Source of the DNA: Spirochaetia bacterium
Lineage (GTDB): Bacteria > Spirochaetota > Leptospirae > Leptospirales > Leptonemataceae
Assembly (NCBI GenBank): GCA_016195395.1
Contig: JACPZR010000306.1
Coordinates: 1 to 9,920 of the forward strand
Direction: 5' to 3'
DNA length: 9,920 bases
Shown here: in pieces, positions 1 to 5,837 of the stretch
How positions within the stretch are numbered: position 1 is the stretch's first letter
How the letters are laid out: each line of letters begins with the position of its first letter
The notes under the pieces: model-generated
Seen by the model: the letters and a program-made list of their open reading frames with translations, nothing else
Told to the model about the DNA's origin: nothing
Database searches by the model: none
Made by a program: the position numbers and the translations under genes

Positions 1-303
1 ATTTGTCTTTTGAAGATGAGCCCCACTATGAGACAGGGGAACAACTCCTGAATGATTTGTGCGACTGCCGCGTCCAACTCCACAGGCGTGGGTCGAGTGG
101 CGATGTGGGTATCCTTGCTGCGCATCCCACGCGGTCACTGACGGCGGAGGGGCTGCTTGTGAACGACCGCCTCGTGTCCCTTCAAGCAGTCGCGTTTCGA
201 CCGTTGTCCGCATAACGCGTCTGGGTCTCCAAATGCGATGGACGTTCGGAGCGCTGTCGGAGTATGGTTACTTGGAATCAATCTATTGTCCAGAGGTAAA
301 ACA
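1..303. other. Leader region without a confident gene
   Basis: I see no gene here that I can support. A + strand frame is open from the left edge to a TAA at 213-215 and could be the 3' end of a gene that begins outside the window. Its roughly 70 residues match no family I recognise, and a second + frame closes at 49-51, so either frame, or neither, could be a gene tail. The last 12 bases contain a usable ribosome binding site (AGAGGT, 292-297) for the lipoprotein gene that follows. I found no convincing -35/-10 pair. The long opposite-strand frame that covers part of this stretch is mainly a shadow of the lipoprotein gene. Confidence 0.4.
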
Positions 304-675
304 ATGCAGAAAACACTCGTAACCATCCTTGCGGCGGCGGGGCTGATCGTATTTGCGGCGTGCAGTAAGCCGGTCGCACTCGATTGCTCAAGCACGTACA
401 AGTCGCTTGGAGCCAAAGCAAAGAGCAGTCTGTCGGCCACGTGCCCAGCCGGCTGTGCTGTTGCTGGCGGCAGTGTCTGGGGCACAGGCCCGTACACGAC
501 TGATTCGTCAATCTGCCGGGCTGCTATCCACGCAGGGGTCATTTCAGACGCCGCAGGCGGGGCGCTGAAGGTCCACGCAAAGACGGGGCAGCTCAAGTAC
601 GAAGGGTCGGAGGCCAACGGCGTGAAGACGTCCGGCTGGGGCCCATACGACAAAAGCTTCTCTGTGGAAAAATAG
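304..675 (+). CDS. Small LCCL-domain lipoprotein
   Basis: This is a 123-residue predicted lipoprotein. The N-terminus has one Lys, a hydrophobic stretch at residues 5-19 and a lipobox ending in F-A-A-C with Cys20 as the lipidation site. Phe at -3 is outside the strict enterobacterial pattern but is tolerated in spirochaetes. After a short linker, residues about 28-121 form an LCCL domain. Cys28, Cys47, Cys51 and Cys71 match the four conserved cysteines. The C-P-x-x-C element and the signature S-x-I-C-x-A-A-I-H-A-G-V-I (69-80) are intact, and the C-terminal G-W-G-P-Y-x-x-S-F motif is typical. LCCL domains are best known from animal extracellular proteins such as cochlin and Limulus factor C, and are scattered in bacteria. 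I chose ATG 304 over the in-frame ATG 238 because it has AGAGGT seven bases upstream and starts a clean signal peptide. The ligand is unknown. The protein probably faces the periplasm or the cell surface, with disulfides formed after export. Confidence 0.85.
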   Translation: MQKTLVTILAAAGLIVFAACSKPVALDCSSTYKSLGAKAKSSLSATCPAGCAVAGGSVWGTGPYTTDSSICRAAIHAGVISDAAGGALKVHAKTGQLKYEGSEANGVKTSGWGPYDKSFSVEK

Positions 676-686
676 CATGATGCGAG

Positions 687-714
687 GCATGTCCCTTTTC
701 GATTGGGGACATGC
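687..714 (+). terminator. Hairpin downstream of the lipoprotein gene
   Basis: A perfect 9-bp inverted repeat (GCATGTCCC at 687-695, GGGACATGC at 706-714) flanks a 10-nt loop and lies 12 nt after the lipoprotein stop codon. There is no T-tract after the stem, so it is not a textbook intrinsic terminator. It may still end transcription, protect the 3' end of the mRNA or be a protein-binding dyad. Its position between the lipoprotein gene and the ABC operon favours a 3'-end role. Confidence 0.45.
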
Positions 715-810
715 ATTCGCCCAATGATGAGCGCCATGTTCTGACCCCGGAGGGCCCTCTCAGGTTCCAGTCATTTTACGCGAATCCAAGGTTGGATTGT
801 GTCTTGCCAT

Positions 811-843
811 AGAGGGGCGTTTATGACTCCTTGGCACCGATGA
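811..843 (+). promoter_or_regulatory. SD and possible six-codon leader ORF ahead of the ABC operon
   Basis: A Shine-Dalgarno-like AGAGGGG (811-817) lies 5 nt before ATG 823. That ATG opens a six-codon frame (M-T-P-W-H-R) ending at TGA 841-843, and the stop overlaps ATG 840 of the ABC ATPase as ATGA. The SD is too far from ATG 840 (22 nt) to serve it directly, but is well placed for the mini-ORF. Termination-reinitiation would fit, since the following genes in the operon also overlap stop to start. The competing reading is that the SD serves an in-frame TTG at 831 (13-nt spacing), adding three residues to the ATPase. Confidence 0.4.
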
Positions 844-1754
844 TCGAAGTCACGGGTCTTTCTAAGTCCTTCGGGGACTTCGCGGCTGTCCGCGATCTGA
901 ACTTTACAATCCAGAAGAATTCAGGCATTACCGCGCTTCTGGGTCCCAACGGCGCAGGGAAAACAACAACGCTGCGTCTGCTCACCGGCTATCTGCAGCC
1001 CACGTCCGGTTCTGTGAAAGTGGCGGACATGGATCTGGCAGATGAGGACAACCTGATCAAGGTGAAACGTCGCATTGGGTATCTGCCGGAATCGAGCCCG
1101 CAGTATCCGGAAATGCTCGTCTCCGAATATCTGGAGTTTGTGGGACGCGTTCACGGTTTATCAGGAGACGCTTTGGAAGCCGCGGGGCGTGAGATGGTGG
1201 ACAAGCTGGAACTGGGCTCTCATTTGTATTCACCGCTGGGCATTTTGTCAAAAGGGTTCCGTCAGCGTGCAGCGCTTGCGGCCGCTTTGATCCACAAGCC
1301 TGACGTTATCATCCTGGACGAACCAACGTCGGGACTGGACCCCAATCAGATTCTTCAGATCCGCAGACTGATCCGTGACCTGGGGCAGACCGCCACTTTG
1401 ATTCTCTCTACTCACATTCTCCAGGAAGTGGAAGACATCTGCGAACGCGTCATCATCATCGCGCGCGGCCGCGTGGTAGCGGATGAAAGCATGGCCCGAC
1501 TCCGGAGCGGGAGCGGTATTTTCCTGTCCGCAAAAGGTGAAGGCATCGCGGGCCGGTTGAAAGGGCTCCAAGGGATAACGTCAGTCGCTGAGGAGAAATC
1601 AGCGGACGGCTTTCACCGCTATTCGTGCGCCACCGCGCCGGGGGTATCCCCCGAATCGCTCTTTCAACAGGTGGCCGCATCAGGATGGCAGATCCGCGAA
1701 TTCCGGCCGTCCGCACGTTCTCTTGAAGAAACATTCCGGGAGTTGACGATCTGA
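840..1754 (+). CDS. ABC-2 type transporter ATP-binding protein (GldA/NosF-like)
   Basis: This 304-residue ATPase should power the membrane complex encoded by the next three genes, on the cytoplasmic face of the inner membrane. All nucleotide-binding elements are visible: Walker A GPNGAGKT (35-42), the ABC signature in the form L-S-K-G-F-R-Q-R (136-143), Walker B V-I-I-L-D-E (156-161), D-loop SGLD (164-167) and switch His192. The usual Q-loop position reads G-Y-L-P-E. That form, together with the L-S-K-G-[YF]-R-Q-R signature, is characteristic of the GldA and CcmA-like ABC-2 branch and not of solute importers. The roughly 85-residue C-terminal part resembles the DUF4162-like tail common in this branch. 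I prefer ATG 840 because families of this type begin M-I-E-V at this point; TTG 831 is possible. The stop codon overlaps the next start as TGATG. The transported substrate cannot be read from the sequence. Confidence 0.93.
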   Translation: MIEVTGLSKSFGDFAAVRDLNFTIQKNSGITALLGPNGAGKTTTLRLLTGYLQPTSGSVKVADMDLADEDNLIKVKRRIGYLPESSPQYPEMLVSEYLEFVGRVHGLSGDALEAAGREMVDKLELGSHLYSPLGILSKGFRQRAALAAALIHKPDVIILDEPTSGLDPNQILQIRRLIRDLGQTATLILSTHILQEVEDICERVIIIARGRVVADESMARLRSGSGIFLSAKGEGIAGRLKGLQGITSVAEEKSADGFHRYSCATAPGVSPESLFQQVAASGWQIREFRPSARSLEETFRELTI

Positions 1755-2497
1755 TGAATATTCTCCAGCCAAACGTCAAATACGTATACCTCCGCGAACT
1801 TCGTAACTATTTCAACACGCCGATTGGTTACGTGTTTGCCATCACATGTCTCTTCTTCAATTTCTTGTTCTTCTTTCTTGGGATCTTTGATCTAGTGCCC
1901 GCATTCTGGGACGCCAAGACGGCTTCCATTCGGTCTTACATGAATCTCCTGCCGGTAACGTTCATTCTGATGGTGCCGGCTATCTCTATGCGCATCTGGG
2001 CAGAGGAACGGAAGAGCGGGACCATAGAACTCCTGAGAACGCTTCCCCTCCGCGAGATCGATCTGGTGTCGGCCAAGTTCCTTGCTGCATGGACGTACGT
2101 GAGCGGCATCATCTTCGCCTCCATTCCGCTGACCATCTGGGTCTGGATCATGGGAAACATGGACGTGGGGACCACTGTGGCCATGTACCTGGGATCGGTT
2201 CTGATGGCCGGGGCCTACGTGAGCATGGGGATGGTAATTTCCGCGCTCACGCGGGAGCAGATTGTCGCTTTCATCGTGAGCTTCTTCTTGAGCCTCTTCA
2301 TGTTTCTTTCCAATTACTACATCATCAGCCAGCACCTGCCGCCTGATCTCGGAGTCTTGGTGGGCTTCTTTTCACACAGCTACCATTACATGTCGTTTTC
2401 GCGCGGCCTGATTGATATGCGCGACCTTATGTATTACGTATCGTTTATGCTCCTTATGATTTCTGTCAACGTATGGCTTCTCCGGAGGGAACGATGA
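1754..2497 (+). CDS. ABC-2 type permease (GldF-like)
   Basis: This is a 247-residue integral membrane protein with six hydrophobic segments, at roughly residues 24-46, 63-82, 109-133, 141-164, 170-192 and 226-243. Between segments 2 and 3 lies E-x-K-S-G-T-I-E-L-L-x-T-L-P (86-98), the coupling-helix motif of ABC-2 permeases of the GldF/NosY type. The N-terminal motif with R-E-L-x-x-Y-F-x-x-P (14-23) is also typical of the family. Its start overlaps the ATPase stop by one base (TGATG), with a weak GGGAG 11 nt upstream, so translation is probably coupled. With one ATPase and one permease gene, the transporter is likely a homodimer of each. Permeases of this family are paired with GldG-like proteins in gliding Bacteroidota and in many non-gliding bacteria, which matches the next gene. 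Confidence 0.92.
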   Translation: MNILQPNVKYVYLRELRNYFNTPIGYVFAITCLFFNFLFFFLGIFDLVPAFWDAKTASIRSYMNLLPVTFILMVPAISMRIWAEERKSGTIELLRTLPLREIDLVSAKFLAAWTYVSGIIFASIPLTIWVWIMGNMDVGTTVAMYLGSVLMAGAYVSMGMVISALTREQIVAFIVSFFLSLFMFLSNYYIISQHLPPDLGVLVGFFSHSYHYMSFSRGLIDMRDLMYYVSFMLLMISVNVWLLRRER

Positions 2498-4218
2498 AAA
2501 CAGCGTTTCAACGTTTTGTGGCCCGGGTCAACGGCGATCGGGGTCTCCTGTACTTTAACGTTATTGTTCTTTTCTTTCTAACCAACGGCGTGGCTTCAAA
2601 GATGAACTGCCGCATGGACTGGAGCAGGGATAAAGTGAACTCGGTGTCTGACAGCACGCGTCAGGTGTTTGCGCGCCTGGAAGACCCAATCTTGATTGAA
2701 GCCTACATCTCCCAGGACGTGCCCGGGGAAATCCTGTCCATTCTGGGCCCCGTCATTTCGCAGCTGGAAGAGATCGGGCGAGTAGGCGGGAAGAAGGTCC
2801 GACTTAGGATTGTGAATCCTGACTCGGAAGAGAAACGCAAGCTGGCCGAGTCCCGCGGCGTTCAAGGCGTACCTTTGGAGCAGGAGCGTGCGGACGAAAT
2901 CACCCAGAAGCTTTGGTACTTTGGCATTTATATCCAGGCCGGAGATAAGAGCACAGTGCTGGGCATTGACGACGGGCGGATTCTGGACGAGCTGGAGTAC
3001 CGCATCCTCAAAGAAATCAAGAAGATGACGCGCAAAGACGCGGTGAGCGGGCTTGGCTTTGTCCGGGCGCCGGGCACCTTGGACATGCGGCGCTGGCAGA
3101 ATTACAAGGATCAGGGAAAGGACAATCTCTACGGTTTCCGCACGTTCGTGGAGCGGGACTCCGGCACTGTGACTGACGTGAACCTGGGGGAACGAGTTCC
3201 CGCATCCGTGGACACACTGTTGATCGCAGGTCTTCCGCGTCTGGAGGATAAGGAAGTTTACCATCTGGACCAGTTCATCATGCGCGGTGGAAACGTTATC
3301 CTTCTCCTGAAAGGTTTTGATTTTCAGCTTCAGGATCCGGACCCCCAGATGGCCCGTCTGGGCCTGGGAGGCCCCGGCGGCGGGTCTGCGAGCATCCCCG
3401 AGGAAGACCTGCGCGCTATGAACGCATGGCTTGGAAAATACGGTCTGGGTGTTCTGGGCGAGATTCTCTTTGAACCCTCGCGGCCGGCTCCTGCTCAAGA
3501 AGTGTTTGGCCAGCGGATCAGGGAAGTGCCCAATCCTGCTTGGGCCGTCTACAGCCGCGATGACGGGGATATCAACGCCGACTATCAGGCTCTGCGTGGA
3601 AACGCGCAGGTGGTGTTTCCGTGGTTTTCCGGGCTGAAAGTGGACCCGAACGTTCAGGGCGACAGCGTGCGTTATACAACCCTTGTTCAGACCACCGGAC
3701 GCGCCGTGCAACGGACATCATCCCAGATGGACCTGCGCGAGATGTTGAAGATCGGCGGTCCCGGCGACGCATACCTGCCGGAGAGACATCCGCTCGCTGT
3801 TATGGCAACGGGTCGCTTCAAGAGCGCGTTTTCCGGGGACACACTCCCCAAAGGCATTGATAAAACAATGTTTAGGAGCGGGCAGACGGGCGATTCTGTG
3901 TCCAATATCCTTGCGATCGGCACACCGTACATCGTATCAGACATGCTTCTCAAGAACGAACTCAACATGCGCATCTTCCGTTTGAACTGGGCGTTCCTGT
4001 CCAACTTGATGGAAGCGGCGCGCGGAGATACGGAGTTGTCCGCCGCACGCTCCCGGGTCAGAACGATCGACTACCTGAGTGACACGGGGCGCGGGTTTCA
4101 AATATTCTTCACTTGGCTTCATGTGCTCACCATTCCGTTGGCTCTGGCAATTTATGGAACATTCCGGCTCATCAAGCGGAACAGAAGGCGCGGGATCGAG
4201 GGTGGAGGCGCATCATGA
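2494..4218 (+). CDS. GldG-like ABC transporter auxiliary protein
   Basis: This 574-residue protein is anchored at both ends. A transmembrane segment lies at about residues 17-36 and another at about 541-560, followed by a basic tail. The long part between them should lie in the periplasm. Residues about 45-160 resemble the thioredoxin-like N-terminal domain of GldG proteins (the family around DUF7088), with the typical S-x-S-T-R-x-V-F-x-x-L opening. The central part (about 185-310) matches the ABC_transp_aux type fold, with the D-T-L-L-I-A-G-L-P segment near 245-253. A Gly/Pro-rich linker lies near 290-300. ATG 2494 is preferred over an upstream in-frame ATG at 2473 because GGAGGG (2484-2489) sits 4 nt before it and it overlaps the permease stop as ATGA. 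GldG is needed with GldA and GldF in some gliding bacteria, but no other gliding gene is visible here, so gliding should not be inferred. It may act as a periplasmic substrate-engaging subunit. Confidence 0.88.
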   Translation: MKTAFQRFVARVNGDRGLLYFNVIVLFFLTNGVASKMNCRMDWSRDKVNSVSDSTRQVFARLEDPILIEAYISQDVPGEILSILGPVISQLEEIGRVGGKKVRLRIVNPDSEEKRKLAESRGVQGVPLEQERADEITQKLWYFGIYIQAGDKSTVLGIDDGRILDELEYRILKEIKKMTRKDAVSGLGFVRAPGTLDMRRWQNYKDQGKDNLYGFRTFVERDSGTVTDVNLGERVPASVDTLLIAGLPRLEDKEVYHLDQFIMRGGNVILLLKGFDFQLQDPDPQMARLGLGGPGGGSASIPEEDLRAMNAWLGKYGLGVLGEILFEPSRPAPAQEVFGQRIREVPNPAWAVYSRDDGDINADYQALRGNAQVVFPWFSGLKVDPNVQGDSVRYTTLVQTTGRAVQRTSSQMDLREMLKIGGPGDAYLPERHPLAVMATGRFKSAFSGDTLPKGIDKTMFRSGQTGDSVSNILAIGTPYIVSDMLLKNELNMRIFRLNWAFLSNLMEAARGDTELSAARSRVRTIDYLSDTGRGFQIFFTWLHVLTIPLALAIYGTFRLIKRNRRRGIEGGGAS

Positions 4219-5288
4219 AATATCTGGAAGTTCTTCGGAAGAATGCCGGGTTCGCGCTGTTGAGTGTGAACGTTGCGCTGCTGTTGGTTCTGTTTCTGGT
4301 TCAGGATCCGTTTGACTGGTTTAAGGGCGGATATTCCGGCGCGCGTTCCATCGTCAAGCTGGCGCAGTCCGACGTTACACGTATAACGATCAAAGACCCT
4401 GACTTTGGCGGCGCAGATGTGAACCTCATCCGAGGAGATGCGGTGCCCCGGACGGAGAAAGAAGAAAAGGACCGCTTGTCCCGCATCTTGAAGCCGGGAA
4501 AACAGGAATACTTCTGGGATTTGGAAGTTGTCAAGGGCGGAAAAGGCCAGGGGCGGCACCACGCGGATCGGGACCGGATTCGGGACCTCTTTGAGGCGAT
4601 TGAGAAGTCGCGCCGATATTACGGCGTGGAAGCGTCCGCCGCGCGCGTGGCCGACCTTGAGATGGGCCGGGATTCTTCCGGTCGTCCTGTTTGTTTAAAC
4701 GTTATCCTCACGGCCGACCGCGACTACTCGCTCTGCGTAGGCCGGGCAAGCTCGCACGGATCAGAGAACTATGTCCGGCTGGATGAAGAAGACAAGATAT
4801 TCCTGGTGCAGAGCAACCTTCGGAGCGCGGCGGGCGCAGGATCCACAGAATATTTCCGGAACAGACAGATCATGCCCGATTCCGTGAAGAAAGAGTCTGT
4901 GACTGCGGTTAACGCTGTGTTCAAGAATACTGAGAAGAATGTACAGCTGGGGAAAAGCGGGGACTCATGGCAGATGCTTTCTCCATTCCCAGGGAAGGTC
5001 AACGTGGGTGAAGTGACCGCTCTCATCAATGACATAGTGGACTGGAAGGCCGTGCGGTTTATCGAGAAGCTTCCAGAGGATCTGGACAAGAAGGCCTCCT
5101 TTGCCGTAGAACTGGTGTATAAGCGGAATTTGAGCGACGTTGAGACCGTGCGCTTGGATGTATTGGGCCAGAAGGATTACTCCACGTATGTCATCAAGGC
5201 TCCGGACGGTTCATTGGCTGAGGTGACGTCGGTCTTTTTGGGCCACTTCCTGAACCCGCAGGAGAAGCTGGTGCCCAGAGAGCGCTGA
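4215..5288 (+). CDS. DUF4340-family membrane-anchored protein
   Basis: This 357-residue protein has one N-terminal transmembrane segment (about residues 12-29) and a long, probably periplasmic, mixed alpha/beta part. DUF4340 proteins are regularly encoded next to GldF/GldG-type genes. Features that fit are the R-x-I-L-K-P-G region near 86-94, and the middle segment S-E-N-Y-V-R-L-D-E-E-D-K-I-F-L-V (near residues 182-197), which resembles the repeated beta unit of this family. A second such unit appears near the C-terminus (K-D-Y-S-T-Y-V-I-K). ATG 4215 is chosen because GGAGG (4204-4208) lies 6 nt before it and it overlaps the GldG-like stop as ATGA. A longer in-frame start at 4113 would add 34 residues read across the end of the previous gene and is unlikely. 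The biochemical function is unknown. The coupling suggests it is a fixed subunit of the ABC complex. Confidence 0.85.
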   Translation: MKYLEVLRKNAGFALLSVNVALLLVLFLVQDPFDWFKGGYSGARSIVKLAQSDVTRITIKDPDFGGADVNLIRGDAVPRTEKEEKDRLSRILKPGKQEYFWDLEVVKGGKGQGRHHADRDRIRDLFEAIEKSRRYYGVEASAARVADLEMGRDSSGRPVCLNVILTADRDYSLCVGRASSHGSENYVRLDEEDKIFLVQSNLRSAAGAGSTEYFRNRQIMPDSVKKESVTAVNAVFKNTEKNVQLGKSGDSWQMLSPFPGKVNVGEVTALINDIVDWKAVRFIEKLPEDLDKKASFAVELVYKRNLSDVETVRLDVLGQKDYSTYVIKAPDGSLAEVTSVFLGHFLNPQEKLVPRER

Positions 5289-5300
5289 GGATAGCGATAT

Positions 5301-5327
5301 CCCTGCGCGCAATATCTGCGTGCAGGG
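5301..5327. terminator. Convergent intergenic hairpin
   Basis: CCCTGCGCGC (5301-5310) and GCGTGCAGGG (5318-5327) form a 10-bp stem with one G-U wobble and a 7-nt loop. It occupies most of the 43-nt gap between the stop of the DUF4340 gene and the stop of the thioesterase gene on the opposite strand. No T-tract follows on either strand. The position between two converging operons makes a shared transcription-end or mRNA-3'-stabilising role likely. Confidence 0.55.
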
Positions 5328-5331
5328 CCTC

Positions 5332-5775
5332 CTAATGCGCGCGCTGCTTGTACTGCTCCGACTCAAAATAGCGGTACGGTCTGCCGTCCCGCAGGCATAC
5401 GAAGACGATCTTACAGTTGATGATCTCTTTGCGCTGCCCTGTGCGTGGATCCATCACTTCCGCCCGCGTCTGCAACGTTATTGAGGATGATCCCGTTTTC
5501 AGGACCCGCGCGCTGATCACAATGGCATCCCCGCGGTGTCCGGGAGCATGAAAATCAACGTCGTCCAGACTGACTGTGACAAAGTCCGCGTAACCGATCT
5601 TTTCCATCACGTAGAGCGCGGACGCTTCGTCCATCCACGCGAGGAGCGCACCTCCGAACAGATTCCCAAACGCATTCAGGTCCTTTTCCATCACGATGTG
5701 TCTGGTGACGGGCTCAAATGGCCCGGCGTTGGCTTCGTCAGCTGCGGTATTGTTGGGCGCTTCAGGGGTTGACAT
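5332..5775 (-). CDS. Hotdog-fold acyl-CoA thioesterase (YciA/ACOT-like)
   Basis: This 147-residue enzyme is predicted to hydrolyse acyl-CoA to free fatty acid and CoA in the cytoplasm. It is a single hotdog domain of normal length for the YciA/ACOT group. The core motif N-x-F-G-G-A-L-L-A-W-M-D-E (residues 38-50) carries the likely catalytic Asp49. The following D-D-V-D-F-H-A-P (71-78) and the G-D (82-83) of the second half are typical of the family, as is the G-S-S-S-I-T strand (95-100). The first 20 or so residues are Ala/Asn/Glu-rich and probably disordered. The start at 5775 is well supported: AAGGAG (5786-5781) lies 5 nt upstream. The gene is the last of the minus-strand operon, 62 nt after the PilZ-like gene. 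Chain-length preference cannot be deduced. Neighbouring genes suggest a role in acyl-chain turnover. Confidence 0.9.
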   Translation of the reverse strand: MSTPEAPNNTAADEANAGPFEPVTRHIVMEKDLNAFGNLFGGALLAWMDEASALYVMEKIGYADFVTVSLDDVDFHAPGHRGDAIVISARVLKTGSSSITLQTRAEVMDPRTGQRKEIINCKIVFVCLRDGRPYRYFESEQYKQRAH

Positions 5776-5780
5776 ATGTT

Positions 5781-5809
5781 CTCCTTATCGGTGACGCTGT
5801 TCAGCATCA
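5781..5809 (-). promoter_or_regulatory. SD and small hairpin before the thioesterase gene
   Basis: On the minus strand a 7-bp stem (5809-5803 with 5798-5792, one G-U pair, tetraloop GAAC) is followed after 5 nt by the strong SD sequence AAGGAG (5786-5781). This is the only intergenic gap larger than 4 nt in the minus-strand block. The hairpin may insulate the SD from upstream translation, mark an RNA-processing site or be accidental. There is no T-tract, so termination is unlikely. Confidence 0.3.
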
Positions 5810-5837
5810 GTGTTCTGACGGGTGCAGCAGTTGGCAA

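Noticed and set aside
135..737. Long (200-residue) minus-strand open frame over the lipoprotein gene
   Set aside because: It lies opposite a clear LCCL lipoprotein and has no family resemblance, so it is a shadow in GC-rich DNA.
750..759. 10-bp palindrome GAGGGCCCTC
   Set aside because: It is short, GC-rich, has no loop and shows no partner site. It could be chance or a protein site, but nothing supports a call.
2596..3711. 371-codon minus-strand open frame opposite the GldG-like gene
   Set aside because: It is fully antisense to a coding sequence supported by family resemblance, SD and overlaps. Its translation is low-complexity and His/Gln-rich with no motif.
840..4218. Gliding motility operon, from similarity to gldA, gldF and gldG
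   Set aside because: No other gliding or type IX secretion gene is present, and this ABC/GldG set is widespread in non-gliding bacteria.
5815..5837. Possible promoter on the minus strand (TTGCCA with a 17-nt spacer to AACACT)
   Set aside because: The -35 matches well but the -10 matches only three of six bases. The genes upstream overlap or are 4 nt apart, so an internal promoter is not needed.
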